Shown here: one piece after another, positions 46,206 through 57,443 of the stretch
Layout: each line of letters opens with the position of its first letter
How positions within the stretch are numbered: the stretch's first letter is position 1
Source: Cerioporus squamosus
Lineage: Eukaryota; Basidiomycota; Agaricomycetes; Polyporales; Polyporaceae
Assembly: GCA_022592435.1 (NCBI GenBank)
Contig: JABYQS010000002.1
Location: 62,001-126,000 of the forward strand
DNA length: 64,000 nucleotides
Reading direction: 5' to 3'
The notes under the pieces: generated by a model
Told to the model about the DNA's origin: nothing
The model's input: the letters and a program-made list of their open reading frames with translations, nothing else
Database searches by the model: none
Translations under genes and position numbers: made by a program

Positions 46206-47170
46206 ATGTTCTACGCCCCCGCCCAAGACGTACAACGCCCTACCCACCCCCGACTCCATGTCCGCGACGCCCGTGATGCCCACATAGTCTTCGAGGCCGT
46301 GCGTCAAGGACGGCTCAAGCCAGTCCTTCGGCGGCTGAACGAGCTAGAACGGTCCACATTCATCGTTTCGGGGTCTCTATTCGTCTGGGAAGAGAGCGAC
46401 GACGAGATGGGGCTCAAACGCTGGACCGACGGCCGTGTCTGGAGTCAATCTCGAATGCGCGAGGTTTGCCCTTCCCTTCTACCCTTTCGTCAGCTGCCCT
46501 GATCGACTCTGGCCCACGCTACAGCCCTACCTTTTCTACGATGAAAAGCTCGGCGACGAGCCACCCTCCGAACCTAAAACCAAGTGAGTGCTCCCACAGA
46601 CTCCCGGGTACCGTGCCTGCCTTCTCACCAGGTGGATAATTCAGATGCACCTACCGCTTCGTCGAGGGACCCTCGCGGACGTGGACGTCGTCAGCGCAGT
46701 CGCACTACGAGCGCAGCGACCACCACCCCATGGGCCTCGTGAAACAGGCCTACTCCGCGTGGGTGTTCACGTCGATGAACGCAAAGCCCCGCAAATGGCA
46801 TCTCACCGCCTACTTCACGTACGCGGACTTGCCGAGCATTCCTACCGTCGACAAAGACCCACTCCTCTGCGCGATCTCGGTCCCCCCGGGAGTCTACAAA
46901 AGCGGGAAGGCACGCTCGAGGAATTCCGACGCGTCGTCGACCATGCCGAGCCCACCCTCCTCGCCTGCGCCTCTCGGCCCATCGTCTCGCCCCTCCTCCC
47001 CCCTCCAATCATCGACCCGGGGAAAGAAAGACGGCGTCGTGTTGCCATCGCTTCACTCGGCCATCGCGAACACCCCGCTGAATTTCCCGGGGTCGCATCA
47101 TCGCACAAACCCCCGCATGGCGGAGGACCAGCGGATGATCCAGATGCTCAACTCGCGGCCTATCTTGTGA
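46206..47170 (+). CDS. Gti1/Pac2 (WOPR-domain) transcriptional regulator
   Basis: Exons 46206-46463, 46525-46583 and 46645-47170 give 280 residues. The WOPR domain is bipartite. WOPRa has HVRDARDAHIVFEAVRQG, SLFVWEE, RWTDGRVWSQSRM and YLFYDEK. WOPRb has GLVKQAYSAWVF and RKWHLTAYFTYADL. The rest is a Ser/Pro-rich tail. Gti1/Pac2/Wor1 family proteins bind DNA through this domain and control morphogenesis, sexual development or nutrient responses in fungi; the targets here are unknown. The first intron begins GTTTGC, a weak but acceptable donor that keeps the conserved frame. The gene is convergent with cwf18. Confidence 0.9.
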
Positions 47171-47570
47171 GGCCAGTTTGCGTAGGCGCAGCGGTTTTCG
47201 GACTCGTGCTGTACCACCGATTTTGCCGAGACGTCTCCAGGGCCTAATTCCGAATTTCGTGCATGTTGGGCAGGTTGTCGACTTTGTCAGCGCTCCGTGG
47301 TATTGCACAATCACTTACATGCAGTAGGGTATCTTGGCGTACCGTATGTCAGACTAAGTCTCGCACTGGCTAGCCGGCAGGCACGCGTTCGCGGGCGCGT
47401 CGCGGGAGGCGGAGTGTGCGTCTGCCACAATTCGGAATCATGAGCTAGGCGATGACCGCAGGAAACAGCGCCACTGTTAGAATAAGGATACAGGTACACG
47501 TAAATGACTGATACAATAACGACAGCACGAGACAGAATAGAGCATGAGACAGCACCGGGAGAGGTCATTA
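47171..47570. other. intergenic, convergent gene ends
   Basis: These 400 nt lie between the stop codons of the Gti1/Pac2 gene and cwf18. They are compatible with two 3' UTRs; nothing else is seen. Confidence 0.5.
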
Positions 47571-48228
47571 TCAATCTTCGTCGTCTGACGAGTCGTCGCC
47601 CTCGCCGGCTCGTTCCTGCGCCTTCATGGCGCCGACGATGTCGTCTGACTGGCCTTTCTGCGCTGCTAGCCGTTGACCTGTGTCATAGGGAGGCGCAATT
47701 AAGGAACACGTCAACCTGTTTGGGAGAAGCGTGAAACGCACGAATGAGGGTGTGTATCGACTCCTGTGTCTTCCGCTCCAGTTTGGCAAGCTTCTTATCC
47801 AGCTCCCGCTTCAGGTCCCAATTTGGCCGCTTGGGCGCGATGTTGAAGAGGTCCTGTAGGGGCAGAGGTGGGAACGTGTTGGCATGCTAACGGGAGGGCA
47901 TACGTACGAGGTCTTGTGCTCTCCGCTCAGCATCCTCCGCAATGATCTTCTCCGCCAAGCCCTCTACACGGTGCTCGACCGTGTCCTCTTCCATCTCGAC
48001 GTCTTCGTCATGAGCATTTGTGCGCTTCTTCAGTGTCCTTGTCTCGGGATCAAATGAGCGGTGCTTGATAACCGGCTCGGCCTCTGCACTGTAGTTTATG
48101 TCAATGACACGCACACGCGTGCTACATAGACGAACATACCTAGCTTCGTCCACCGCTTCGCCAGCCTTGCGCTTCCGTAGCGCAATCAAACGCGCTTTTC
48201 GTGCATCCGAAGCATCTGCCAAAGACAT
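47571..48228 (-). CDS. cwf18: Cwf18/CCDC12-type pre-mRNA splicing factor
   Basis: Four exons on the complement, 48140-48228, 47908-48088, 47742-47853 and 47571-47677, join in phase and give 162 residues. The N-terminus is a basic helix (DARKARLIALRKRKAGE). The C-terminal half carries the family signature DLFNIAPKRPNWDLKRELDK followed by a coiled coil (KLAKLERKTQESIHTLIRQRL) and an acidic tail (DDSSDDED). Cwf18/CCDC12 is a small component of the activated spliceosome, associated with the Prp19/NTC-related complex. It is head-to-head with GUF1. Confidence 0.92.
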
Positions 48229-48552
48229 TGTACAATGTTCGAGTCCGCGAGCCTTGAGGAAGCGAGAGAGGGTGGTAGCTGGTAGTGGCAGACAAGCTGC
48301 AGAGTCGCGCGCGTGTCCTGCGACTCCTGAGTCCCTGAGACGCGCTGATGACTAAGCAACATGTGCGTGCCAAACTTCCCGAAATGGGAACGCCAACTTG
48401 TCGACTCAGCTCGACCACCAACCCCGACCAACCTGCTCTGCTTCACGCGCGTCGCGTTCTTCGCGTCGGTGATCTGTGCTTTGAACTTAGGAACGTTGTG
48501 AACTACTTTGTGCTTGCTCTACTCAACGACTGGTCTGGCGACGGGGCAACTG
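48229..48552. promoter_or_regulatory. shared upstream region of cwf18 and GUF1
   Basis: 324 nt separate the divergent start codons, so both promoters lie here. No obvious TATA box is present, which fits housekeeping genes. Confidence 0.5.
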
Positions 48553-51500
48553 ATGCAACGGAGCTGGCGGCAGGCCTGCTTGAAAGTATTCGAGCGCCAC
48601 CAGAAACTAGCTCGTCCAGCCATGTTGGGTGCAGAGTCAAAGGAGGACATTGCCGCCTCGGTCGTTTGCTATGCGTTGCCGAAAGTTGCAGGTAGCTCCA
48701 AGGCCTCCATCCAGATGGAGGACTATCCGTGTGAGGTTATAAGGTGCGCGAGTACGTTCCGAGTAAACCCCTACCATGTGTCAACCTGCCGTCTCAGGAA
48801 TTTCTCCATCATCGCCCATATTGGTGAGTCATATACTGCGGCGATACCCTATCACCTCATCTAGTCTGGCATATCTAGACCACGGAAGATCTACCCTGGC
48901 CGATCGGTACGTCATATACGCTCGAGAATTCATCCTGCGTGTTGGTTGACCCTGCTTTCTAGGCTGCTTGAAGTATGTCACCACTTCGAAAAGCAAGGTA
49001 TTCGGAACCTCTCTAACGACATTGACAGTTGACCGGCACGATACACAAGAAAGACAAGGGTGTTAACCAACAAGTCTTGGACAAGCTGAAGGTCGAGCGC
49101 GAGCGTGGCATCACAGGTTAGTCGAAATGACCGGCTTACTGAACAAACTGAGTTAACCCGTGCCCGAAGTGAAGGCCCAAACCGCGAGGTAGGTTTTGCA
49201 GTTGCCATATTATCGGAGTCCTTACACCCTATCAGCATGTTCCACGAGAAGAACGGCGCAAATTACCTCTTGAACTTAATCGACACTCCGGTTCGTTCAA
49301 GCATGAGTTACTTGGACCTTCGGTGTTGACGTTAATCGTAGGGTCACGTCGACTTCTCCTGGGAGGTCGCCAGATCTCTTGCAGCTTGCCAAGGAGCGCT
49401 GCTACTTGTTGACGCTTCGCAGGGCGTTCAAGCGCAGTCGATCTCCGTATTCCACGTCGCAAGGGAGAAGGGCCTGACCATTATCCCTGTGCTCAACAAG
49501 GTGCAATATGCTGCTTCCGCAATGACAGCTAACGACTCACTGCAATCCACCAGATTGATCTCCCTGCCGCTCAGCCTGAGATTGTAGCACAACAGATCGA
49601 GTCTACCTTCGGCATAGATCCTGCGGATATAATTCAAATATCTGCGAAGACCGGCAAAGGGGTGGAGAAGGTCCTGCAAGCGATAGTCGACCGGATTCCT
49701 CCGCCCGTCGGAGACCCGTCTGCTCCCCTCAAGGCATTCTTGTTCGACTCTTCGTAAGTGCTGTGATTGTGGTTGTGGTCATGAACCTGACACGTGTGCA
49801 GATATGACCGTTATCGTGGCGTCATCTCCCTGATGAGCATCCAGGGCGGCGTGCTTCGCAAAGGTGGGTACTCTAACACGTCAACGAAGTCATGCCCATT
49901 CATAGATTCGCCAGGGGACAAGATTGCCTCATGTCATACTCGGAAGAAGTACGAGGTGACAGACTTGGGTATCATGTATCCTGAGGAAGTCTCGACTGAG
50001 TGTGTGCGTCCTGGACAAGTCGGCTTCGTTGCTTGTAGCATGAAAGAGTCTGCTGAAGGTTGGACCATTGATTTCTGTCTCCCATGCGCCCCGCTGACGT
50101 GCCTTTTGGGTAAGCTCATATCGGTGACACGTTCTATCGCGTCGGTCAGCCCGTGGAGCCAATGCCGGGATTCAAGCCAGCTAAAGCGATGGTACGTGTG
50201 CTGTATTTTGAGCGCATGCGTCCTGTCGCCTGACGATCACCCATTTATCAAGGTTTACGCGGGTATATATCCGGTGGACAGCAATGATTTCCTAAAGCTC
50301 GAAGAGTCCATTAGAAGGGTGAGGTCGCGGAGTTCCTTTCGACTTCCGTGGCGCACATCTTTAATACGTATCTCCAGCTGAGTCTCACAGACCGCAGCGT
50401 CGAGGTCACCCGCGAGACTTCTTCCGCTTTAGGGCAGGGGTGCAGGCTTGGGTTTCTGGGGACCCTTCACATGGATGTCTTCCGGCAGCGTTTGGAAGAC
50501 GAGTACGATGCCAACGTTATTATCACCGCACCGACGGTGCCGTACCAGGGTATGTGTCTCGTCCCCTGTGTCGCGCGTCCGAGTGTTCCCGCTGAATCTT
50601 CGTCACTTGGTTGCCCGGCGACTCCGTGCTCGGACAGTCGTTCACAGAGACGGGAGCACAAAGATCGTGAGCAATCCGACCGACTTCCCAGAACCCTCCG
50701 AGTTTGCGAGCGGCGGCCGCGTCAAAGCGGTCCTCGAGCCGATCGTCAAGGCTTCGATCATCGTGCCGGAAAGTATGTTCTCGACCCCATTGGAACGTGC
50801 TCCCTTCATGACCACTGATGTTTCTCCATCCTCGTCCGTCTCTCACGATGTCGCCGTGTCGCTTCCGCTTCCTGCGTTCTCGTTCCAATGGACCGCCTGA
50901 GCAGAGTACTTCAGTGCGATGATGGATCTTTGTTTCGAGCACCGTGGGACGAACCTGGACTGGCACTCAATGGACGCCCCGGGCGGCGCGAGCGGAAGTG
51001 GGGAGCTTGCCTCGAGCCGCGTCCTCATGACCGTGACCCTGCCCCTGGCCGAAATCGTGACGAACTTCTTCGACAAGCTCAAGAGCCGCAGCTCAGGCTT
51101 CGCCAGCTTCGAGTCCGTGCTTTTCCGTTTCTTGTTAGGCTTTCGCAGGTCGTGACGTACTGACTCGGCTTCCTTTTCCCCTCACTTTCTCGTTCTCGCC
51201 CTCGTGTCGGTCGGTCTGGTCTGGACCCGCAGCTACGAGGATGCGGGGTACGAGAAGAGCGATCTGCGCAAGGTGCGTTTTGGATTTTGGATTTGGGTTG
51301 GCCGCGCGCACGCGTGGCGTTTTGCGTTGGTCCTCCGAAACGACACCATTGGCTGACGGCGACAATGCGTCCGACGCACCCCGCAACGCTTTTTGCAGAT
51401 GACGTTCCTGCTCAACCAGCGGCCGGTCGACGCGCTCGCGCTCATCGTGCACGCCAACAACGTGGAGGAGACGGGCCGGTACTGGGTGGAGAAGCTCTGT

Positions 51501-51918
51501 GCGTAACGTAACATTTCCTACGCAACGGGGCACGGAATCGCTCACGCTCCCATCGCCTGTTTCTTTCTTCTCCTACGCAGTCAAGATCATCCCCCGCCAG
51601 CTCTTCGAGGTCCCCATCCAGGCCGCGGTCGGTAACACGATCATTGCGCGCCGCACGCTTTCGGCCCTGCGCGCGGACGTCACAGCCGGGCTTTATGGAG
51701 GTGCGTGCGCTTCCATCTCGTCCGGCTACTCAGAGCCATGGACGCGGACGTCGACGTGCGTGTGTGCGTGCTGAAGTCGTTGGCAACGGGCAACAGGGCA
51801 CTACGAGCGCAAGCTCAAGCATCTCCAGAACCAAAAGGAGTCGAAGCGCAAGATGAAGCGCGTCGGGCGCATCGACCTTCCCCAAGAGGCGTTCTTCGAC
51901 CTGCTCAGCTCCAAGTGA
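48553..51918 (+). CDS. GUF1: GUF1, mitochondrial LepA/EF4-type elongation factor GTPase, P-loop Lys replaced
   Basis: Twenty exons, all in phase, give 673 residues: 48553-48743, 48798-48823, 48879-48906, 48963-48972, 49029-49116, 49170-49188, 49236-49290, 49342-49500, 49554-49753, 49802-49863, 49915-50058, 50115-50191, 50253-50318, 50378-50549, 50638-50772, 50905-51112, 51233-51272, 51399-51498, 51581-51700, 51797-51918. GTPase motifs: AHIDHGRS (P-loop), RGITVKAQT, DTPGH, NKID and ISAKTGKG. The C-terminal LepA-specific domain includes [23 protein letters not shown]1 back-translocates stalled mitochondrial ribosomes. An N-terminal basic stretch ([20 protein letters not shown]) suits mitochondrial targeting. 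Odd points: P-loop residue 76 is Arg (AGA) instead of the invariant Lys, and exon 4 is only 10 nt. Confidence 0.93.
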
Positions 51919-53766
51919 AGCAGCTTCGAGCGCAGGCGGAGGTGTGCCACTGTCCGGCCCCCAGCATCAAGTCGCCAGGGGCTACATAGGGCTTCCGGGG
52001 GAGATACCGTCGGTGCCGACTACTTACTGGCGCTGGACTCGGACCCACAACGACCCCGGGCGGCGTCGTCGTCGTCGTCGTCTCCGCAATTCTATGGTGC
52101 GACGCATTTTGCGAAGCCCAGCCTTCCAGCTCCATCTGCGGCGGCGAGAACTGGTGAATATGTACATTGTATTCACTGGACCTCCCCGAAGCAAGGCTCG
52201 AGCGGACCGCGGAACAGACCGCAGCACCCGTATCCCCACTAGCTTACCAATCTGAAGTACTCAATTGTCAGTTCTGTGTTCACAGCTTGCTTCCCGTTGG
52301 CTGCCATGGAGGCAAGAAGTTGACGTCAGCGTCGGCGACCGAGGACCCAACCGTCGTGGTGCGGCGAGTCGCAGTCTTCAGTCTCCAGAGGATGTGGGGT
52401 CCGCGCTCTCACGTAGCGTTGCTGTTGCCGGAAATAGCTGGCCATGGCCCATAGGTGAGTAAATATAGCTCTTCTGTCTTCTGATCCTGGAGCTGGGTGC
52501 TGGTGTGCTGCTGGTCCATTCAAAGACATGGATCATGATGCGATGCATGGACGGTGTACACTTCGCATCGCCCCGATTGAGTATGGTCATGCACGCCAAG
52601 TTCGCGAGCGAAGTTCATGCGCCTCCTTGATTGATCATTGCCTCGCCGTGCTTGCAGAGTTGGATCGTGACGGGTCAGTGCTTGTTCGCATTCGTGGCAT
52701 CTCTCCTCGACATGCACTCGCTGCGACTGATACCATGCTGCTTAGTGCTGACGGGCGAACACGATACTCCGTCTGCGTGCGTGATGCTGCGAAGAGACCG
52801 GAGTCCGGGATACTCGGTCGATTGAGCAGCAGGCAGCACTTGAGGGCTTCATGACACAGTTTTGTACGTGAAGTGGACAGCGCGGACAGGTGCCAGTCGG
52901 CGGTACAATCTTTGTGACTGCATGTACTCGCGCGTGGACAAGGGAGCGCGGATAGACAGGCGGCGCTGACAGCGATAGTTGACTTGTATCGAATCGTTTC
53001 GCGACTGCGTTGTCGTGCGCCGTGCGCCACCCCAACGAACCGCAATGATCATGGAGAATGGTGCCAGACTACATACATACACCTTGAGCGCATCATCAGG
53101 CCTCAGGGCCGGACTTGCAGCCGTTTGTGGTGCCCCACGAACACCATACTATGTAAGTAGAGTAGCGGTGCGTAATCTACCATCATCACTTCCTGTGCTG
53201 ATGTCAATGTTGGATTAGCAAAGTCGTGGACACGGATGTCCGAGAGCGCTCTCCGACATCGATGCATGTCCGTTTCATGGAGGCGTGGCTATTCATACCA
53301 GAATTTTGGGATCCGGATGCTCTCGAGTCTCGACTCGGTACGCGGGAGGCGTCGAGATTGGCCAAAGGCTGCTTGAAGATTGAGCCGTGCGCATGACCCG
53401 TTGGCTTGGTGAAGACAAGATACTGGACCGATCCGCGAGGCCGGCAGAGTGGTTGCGCTAGTCTCGGGAGTGGGCCCAGAATGCCTCGCGAGATCGAGCA
53501 GTTTTCGCGTCGTGCCGCTCCCCAGACGAGAACGCGATATGTACTACTACTGCGACCTCAGGCTGTGAGAACAGCCCAAGAGCACAGGGAGCAGGATATC
53601 AGCTGGATCAGAGATGGATGATTGGACTTGAAGGAACTCGAAGCGACGGAGGAAGGCGGCAGGTGCACGGACCCCCGATCGTGATTCGTCAAAGCTGCTG
53701 TGGGCGCCTGGCGGCATCCGATAATGGTTGCTGGGTTTCCACGACGACGGCGTGTGGCTGATCGAA
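51919..53766. other. gene-free stretch between GUF1 and cupredoxin gene
   Basis: No recognised coding exon is present. An open frame at about 52528-52854 (LIDHCLAVLAELDRDGSVLV) is coding-like but matches no family I know. The only clear repeat is the trinucleotide run at 52064-52081. Confidence 0.4.
52064..52081 (+). repeat. (CGT)6 microsatellite
   Basis: Six perfect CGT units lie 146 nt after the GUF1 stop codon, probably in its 3' UTR. Confidence 0.8.
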
Positions 53767-53771
53767 TATAA
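53767..53771 (+). promoter_or_regulatory. probable TATA box of the cupredoxin gene
   Basis: TATAA (within gaatataaggcgg) lies 235 nt before the ATG. The leader probably contains an intron (53856-53916, gtacgttc..caaacag with a CTGAC branch site), which would bring the cap site and start codon closer in the mature RNA. Confidence 0.5.
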
Positions 53772-54001
53772 GGCGGGCAGACCAGGGATCAAGCAGCCAT
53801 CCTCCTTCCCCCTTGTCGAGCTAGTCCTCTTTGCTTCCAGCACACCACGAGCAGGGTACGTTCCCCCGTCGTCGCCTTTGTTCGCCGTGCACAACCGCTG
53901 ACAATGGCGCAAACAGTCTCGAGTCGGTTACTTCGTCCTTTGCTAACACTTCCTGAACTTCTGCCCACTCGTTGCCCTCTCGTCTTCATCTCAAGTTCAA
54001 G

Positions 54002-54818
54002 ATGCGTTTCTCCGCTGTTGCCGCTGCTCTCCTGCCCGTTGGTGTTGCGCTCGCCCAGACTACGCACGTCGTCAAGGTCGGCGGGAACGGTTCCCTGACC
54101 TACACTCCCAACCAGTATGTCCAATGTCTCTGACACGCCACCCGCGATCGCCCGCTGATCAGGTCCCCGTCCTTCCTGCGCGCAGGCTCACCGGTGTCGC
54201 GAACGGTGATGTGATCCAGTTCCAGTTCTTGGAGAAGAACCACACCGTCACCCAGTCCACCTTCGCCGCCCCCTGCTCCAACGTCACCGACGCGAGCGGC
54301 GCCGTGACCGGTGTCGACTCGGGCTACCAGTTCGTCGACCCCACCGCCACCTCTTTCCCCGTGTGGCAGATCACTGTCAACAACGCCTCGACGCCCCTCT
54401 GGTTCTACTGCCGTCAGGCCAAGTACGTGTCTCTTCCCGCACCTGCGCATTTCTCGATCGTGTTTGCTGACTCCTGCGCGATAGGCACTGCCAGTCCGGC
54501 ATGGTCTTCGCCGTGAACCCCACGGCCGAGAAGTCCTTCGACGCATTCAAGACCAACGCCGCCGCCTCCACCGCCGTCAACGGTTCTCCCGCTCCCGCCG
54601 CCGGCGCTAACGGCACGACGAGCACCAGCGGCTCTGCGTCGCCCTCCGGTGCTGCAGGCACCGCGCCCGCCGCCGGCTCTGCGTCCGGCTCCACCCCCTC
54701 GCCCAGCGCGTCGGGCACCGCTGGTGCCGCCGGCGCGAACGGTGCTGGCTCCCTCCGGTTCACGTCGGGCGCAGCGCTCCTCTCGCTCGCGGGTCTCTCC
54801 CTCGGGCTCCTTCTCTGA
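54002..54818 (+). CDS. secreted serine-rich cupredoxin, probably GPI-anchored
   Basis: Exons 54002-54114, 54186-54422 and 54485-54818 give 227 residues. A signal peptide covers residues 1-18 (hydrophobic, ending ALA before QTTH). The cupredoxin (plastocyanin-like) domain spans about 20-130. The apparent copper ligands are H57 (in EKNHTVTQ), C113, H118 and M123 (in FYCRQAKHCQSGM), the type 1 blue-copper pattern; C68 and C119 could form a disulfide. A Gly/Ala/Ser/Pro-rich tail ends in a hydrophobic segment (GAALLSLAGLSLGLLL), typical of GPI attachment. Such extracellular serine-rich cupredoxins are common in mushrooms and sit at the cell surface; their precise role is unsettled. Confidence 0.92.
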
Positions 54819-55112
54819 GCTCCTCGCGTAGCGCTAGCGTACTCGCGACCCGCCCGCGCAGGCAGATTGGGCTCGCCGAGCGACGAGGGCATGCTGTGGT
54901 ATATAGGGCGGAAACATTCATTCACTTGGGTTCAGGACAGTTCACGACGCATTGTTATGTGTTAGCTCGAGCTCCGCGCGACGCGTGGGGCCGTGGACAT
55001 TTTTTTCAAGTAACCTACTGTCACGATGTGTCGCTGGTAGTCAGTGCAAAACAAGGGATGGGTTCACTCGATGGTGGTGTGTGATACGTGTGGCGAGGTA
55101 TGGCGACAGTTA
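54819..55112. other. 3' flank of cupredoxin gene
   Basis: 294 nt lie between the cupredoxin stop codon and the Harbinger-type element, likely including the 3' UTR. No coding frame was seen. Confidence 0.5.
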
Positions 55113-55649
55113 GGGCCTGGTCGGCAGCCTCAACCCCCCGGGGGTTGAAAGCGCCAAACGTTGATCAACCTTGGGATCACACGAAAACAAGAGCGCTTGC
55201 GTCTTGAAATCGACTCGTTGCGATCGGCGGCTGTGTTGAGACCTGTCACGGTTCACCTTGATCGAGCGCTTGCGACCGTTCCGGCTCTCCCGGTGATTTT
55301 CCGAGTTCTCCCGTCCAGAGGGCTGCTGCACGTTGCCTCTTAGATCTAGTGTATCCGCTCGGTGTAAATGACTAAATCTACCTAATAAGCCTCTTCTCTA
55401 GTATGTCTGCTGCCTGTAGCAGTTGTTTTCACTTCAAAATTCGCATTTACGCCCTCAAAACAACTCGTCCACTTTCAGGGGGGTTAGAAAGCCGCGCACG
55501 GGAAGCGCCTGTTACTGATCCAGTCACGCTTAATCACACGAGTTACGGTCCGTTACCAGTTGACCCCGTGATCTCCGGAGATCTCGGCCATATCTCGACC
55601 CACTGACCTTTTGAGGTTGATCCCGGGGTTGATGCTGCCGACCAGGCCC
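55113..55649. mobile_element. PIF/Harbinger-type MITE
   Basis: The terminal inverted repeats begin gggcctggtcggcagc and match over 25 positions with one mismatch (left from 55113, right ending at 55649). Direct repeats of TTA flank the element (55110-55112 and 55650-55652). A 3-bp TWA target duplication and a GGGCCTG-type terminus are characteristic of the PIF/Harbinger (Tourist-like) group. The 537-bp interior has no transposase frame. Just inside the left end is a palindromic tcaaccccccgggggttga. It would depend on a transposase encoded elsewhere. Confidence 0.82.
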
Positions 55650-55652
55650 TTA

Positions 55653-56410
55653 CATTGCGACTGCGGCTCGGGCCTTGGGGCGGTGCAGATGTCGTTTGAA
55701 CGATGAATGGGCATGCCGCATCATCATCCACTAGGTCGGCAGATGCTATGTGACTGCCATGATCGTGTCAAAACGTACATTTGACCGTAGCCACATGGGC
55801 GCAGCGCAGGTGTGCTGGTGTCAGTCTTTCGGTGCATGTACCATCGCTCGTGTACGAGCAATATTCCGACGGACAGGACGAGGGCAGCGGATGTTGTAGG
55901 AGTAGATGAGAGGAATGTGCCGCCATGACCGAGTCCTGACCGCAGTACCGCGTACCCCGATATCAAGCACGCTCGGACCTCCCTCGGGGTCTTCGAGAAC
56001 TGGGTACACGAGTCCGGGACGACGATCAAATGACCCGGTCATAATGGGGATGGGTGGGTACAACATGTTATCGAGAGCGAACGTGGAGTTGAGCGTGTGG
56101 ATGAGCACTGCGCATCTCCTCACACACCGTCATCCACAGTAGCTCACAATCGAGTCTCTTGCGATGCAGCTGAAAGACGGAAACTTGTCGGGTCGCCCTC
56201 GCATCGCAGAAGCCAATCATGTCCGAGCAAGTCCACATAGCTAAACTTGAAGGATACATGCTGGAGTCGTTGAGTCGGGACGGTAGCAGGTGCGTACTGG
56301 TTCGGCTGCCAATAGCACCTTGCTTCCGTGGCATGCGCTCGGACACATCGTGAGCACAACAACACTAAATGCAATTGAACAGTTGACCCTTGCTGTGGCC
56401 ACGGTACGGC
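55653..56410. other. intergenic between MITE and metaxin gene
   Basis: These 758 nt hold no recognised coding exon. The part next to 56411 should contain the 3' UTR of the minus-strand metaxin gene. Confidence 0.5.
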
Positions 56411-57443
56411 CTACGACGAACGAAGTACAGGCAACAGCCGGAAGCCCCCGCGCACCTGACTCTGGACGCGCCGCTCCCAAGCCACAAGGTTCACGCGACG
56501 CGTCACCTCGAAACGCAGCGTGTGGTCTTTCGAGTGCAGGATGCAGTGGAGGTACGCAAACACGAGCGCGTCGAGCGCGGTGGGCGACCTGCGGAGAAGC
56601 GTTAGCAGCTGCGCCTAGGCTTCGAGAGGCCAGGAGAGAGAGGCACTCACGACGACCCAAGGAACCACTTGTCCGTGCCCAGGCGTTCTGAGAGGGAGGC
56701 GATCGCGTCGCGGTACTGCTGCTCGATGGCTTCAACGTCGACGTGCGTCCCATATGGCGGCAGGAGGGAGCTGATGCCGAAGAGCGGGGCGGGCGGATGG
56801 GGCAAGACGGTCTCCAGCGGACGCGCTTTGTGTTGGTAGGGGGAGATCAAGCTGAGAAACGACGTAGAGGACGGCTGGCTGAGGACCTGGGATATGCCCG
56901 TGTTAACGGACGGAGAGTCTAGGATACGTGAGGGCGAGGACGTACCAGAGCAGCATGCACGTTCCCCTCCAGCAGCGCAACCCATGCGCGACTCTCGTCC
57001 CGTGCGGCTTCGTCCACATACCCTTCCAGCCCGTCCAGAGCACCGACCTGGCCGTCGACCCACTCCGGGATGAGGTGTGCGGGGAGGAGCTCGCCCTCGC
57101 CGTCGTCCTGCGCCTTGACCTCCTCCGACGCCCCCGGCAGCGTCTTGAGCGGCACATGCAGATTCGGCAGCCGCGCATCCAGCGCGCCGTCGACCGCAAC
57201 GTCCCACCGCACGGCGATGTCAGACAGCCCGCGCAGGGCGAGGTATGCTTGCCATTTGAGACACTCGACGTCGCTGCTCAGCACATCCGCGTCCGGGCTC
57301 CAGGGAACGTGTATCCAGAGAGTCGGGGCGGTGACGGGTTGCGCCTTGTCTGGCGACTCGATTGCGGGGTGGGTATAGAGCGGGAAGAGAGAGAAGAAAT
57401 GGCGGAGAGGGGCGGGGAGCGAGATGCCCAGTGCGCGCGACAT
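56411..57443 (-). CDS. metaxin/Tom37-type mitochondrial outer-membrane import protein
   Basis: Three exons on the complement, 56946-57443, 56651-56886 and 56411-56588, join in phase and give 303 residues. The N-terminal Tom37/metaxin (glutathione-transferase-like) domain contains LWIHVPWSPDADVLSSDVEC, LKWQAYLALRG, HLIPEWVDGQVG and ARDESRAWVALLEGNVHAAL. The C-terminal part has SPTALDALVFAYLHCIL and LRFEVTRRVNLVAWERRV, matching metaxin ends. Metaxin/Sam37 works in the sorting and assembly machinery that inserts beta-barrel proteins in the mitochondrial outer membrane. No C-terminal membrane anchor is visible, so a further 3' exon is possible, although the present stop is simple. It is on the minus strand, next to the HET gene. 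Confidence 0.88.

Noticed and set aside
54377..54925. 182-residue minus-strand open frame opposite the cupredoxin gene
   Set aside because: It is a GC-driven shadow of the Ala/Pro/Gly-rich coding exon and has no recognisable domain.
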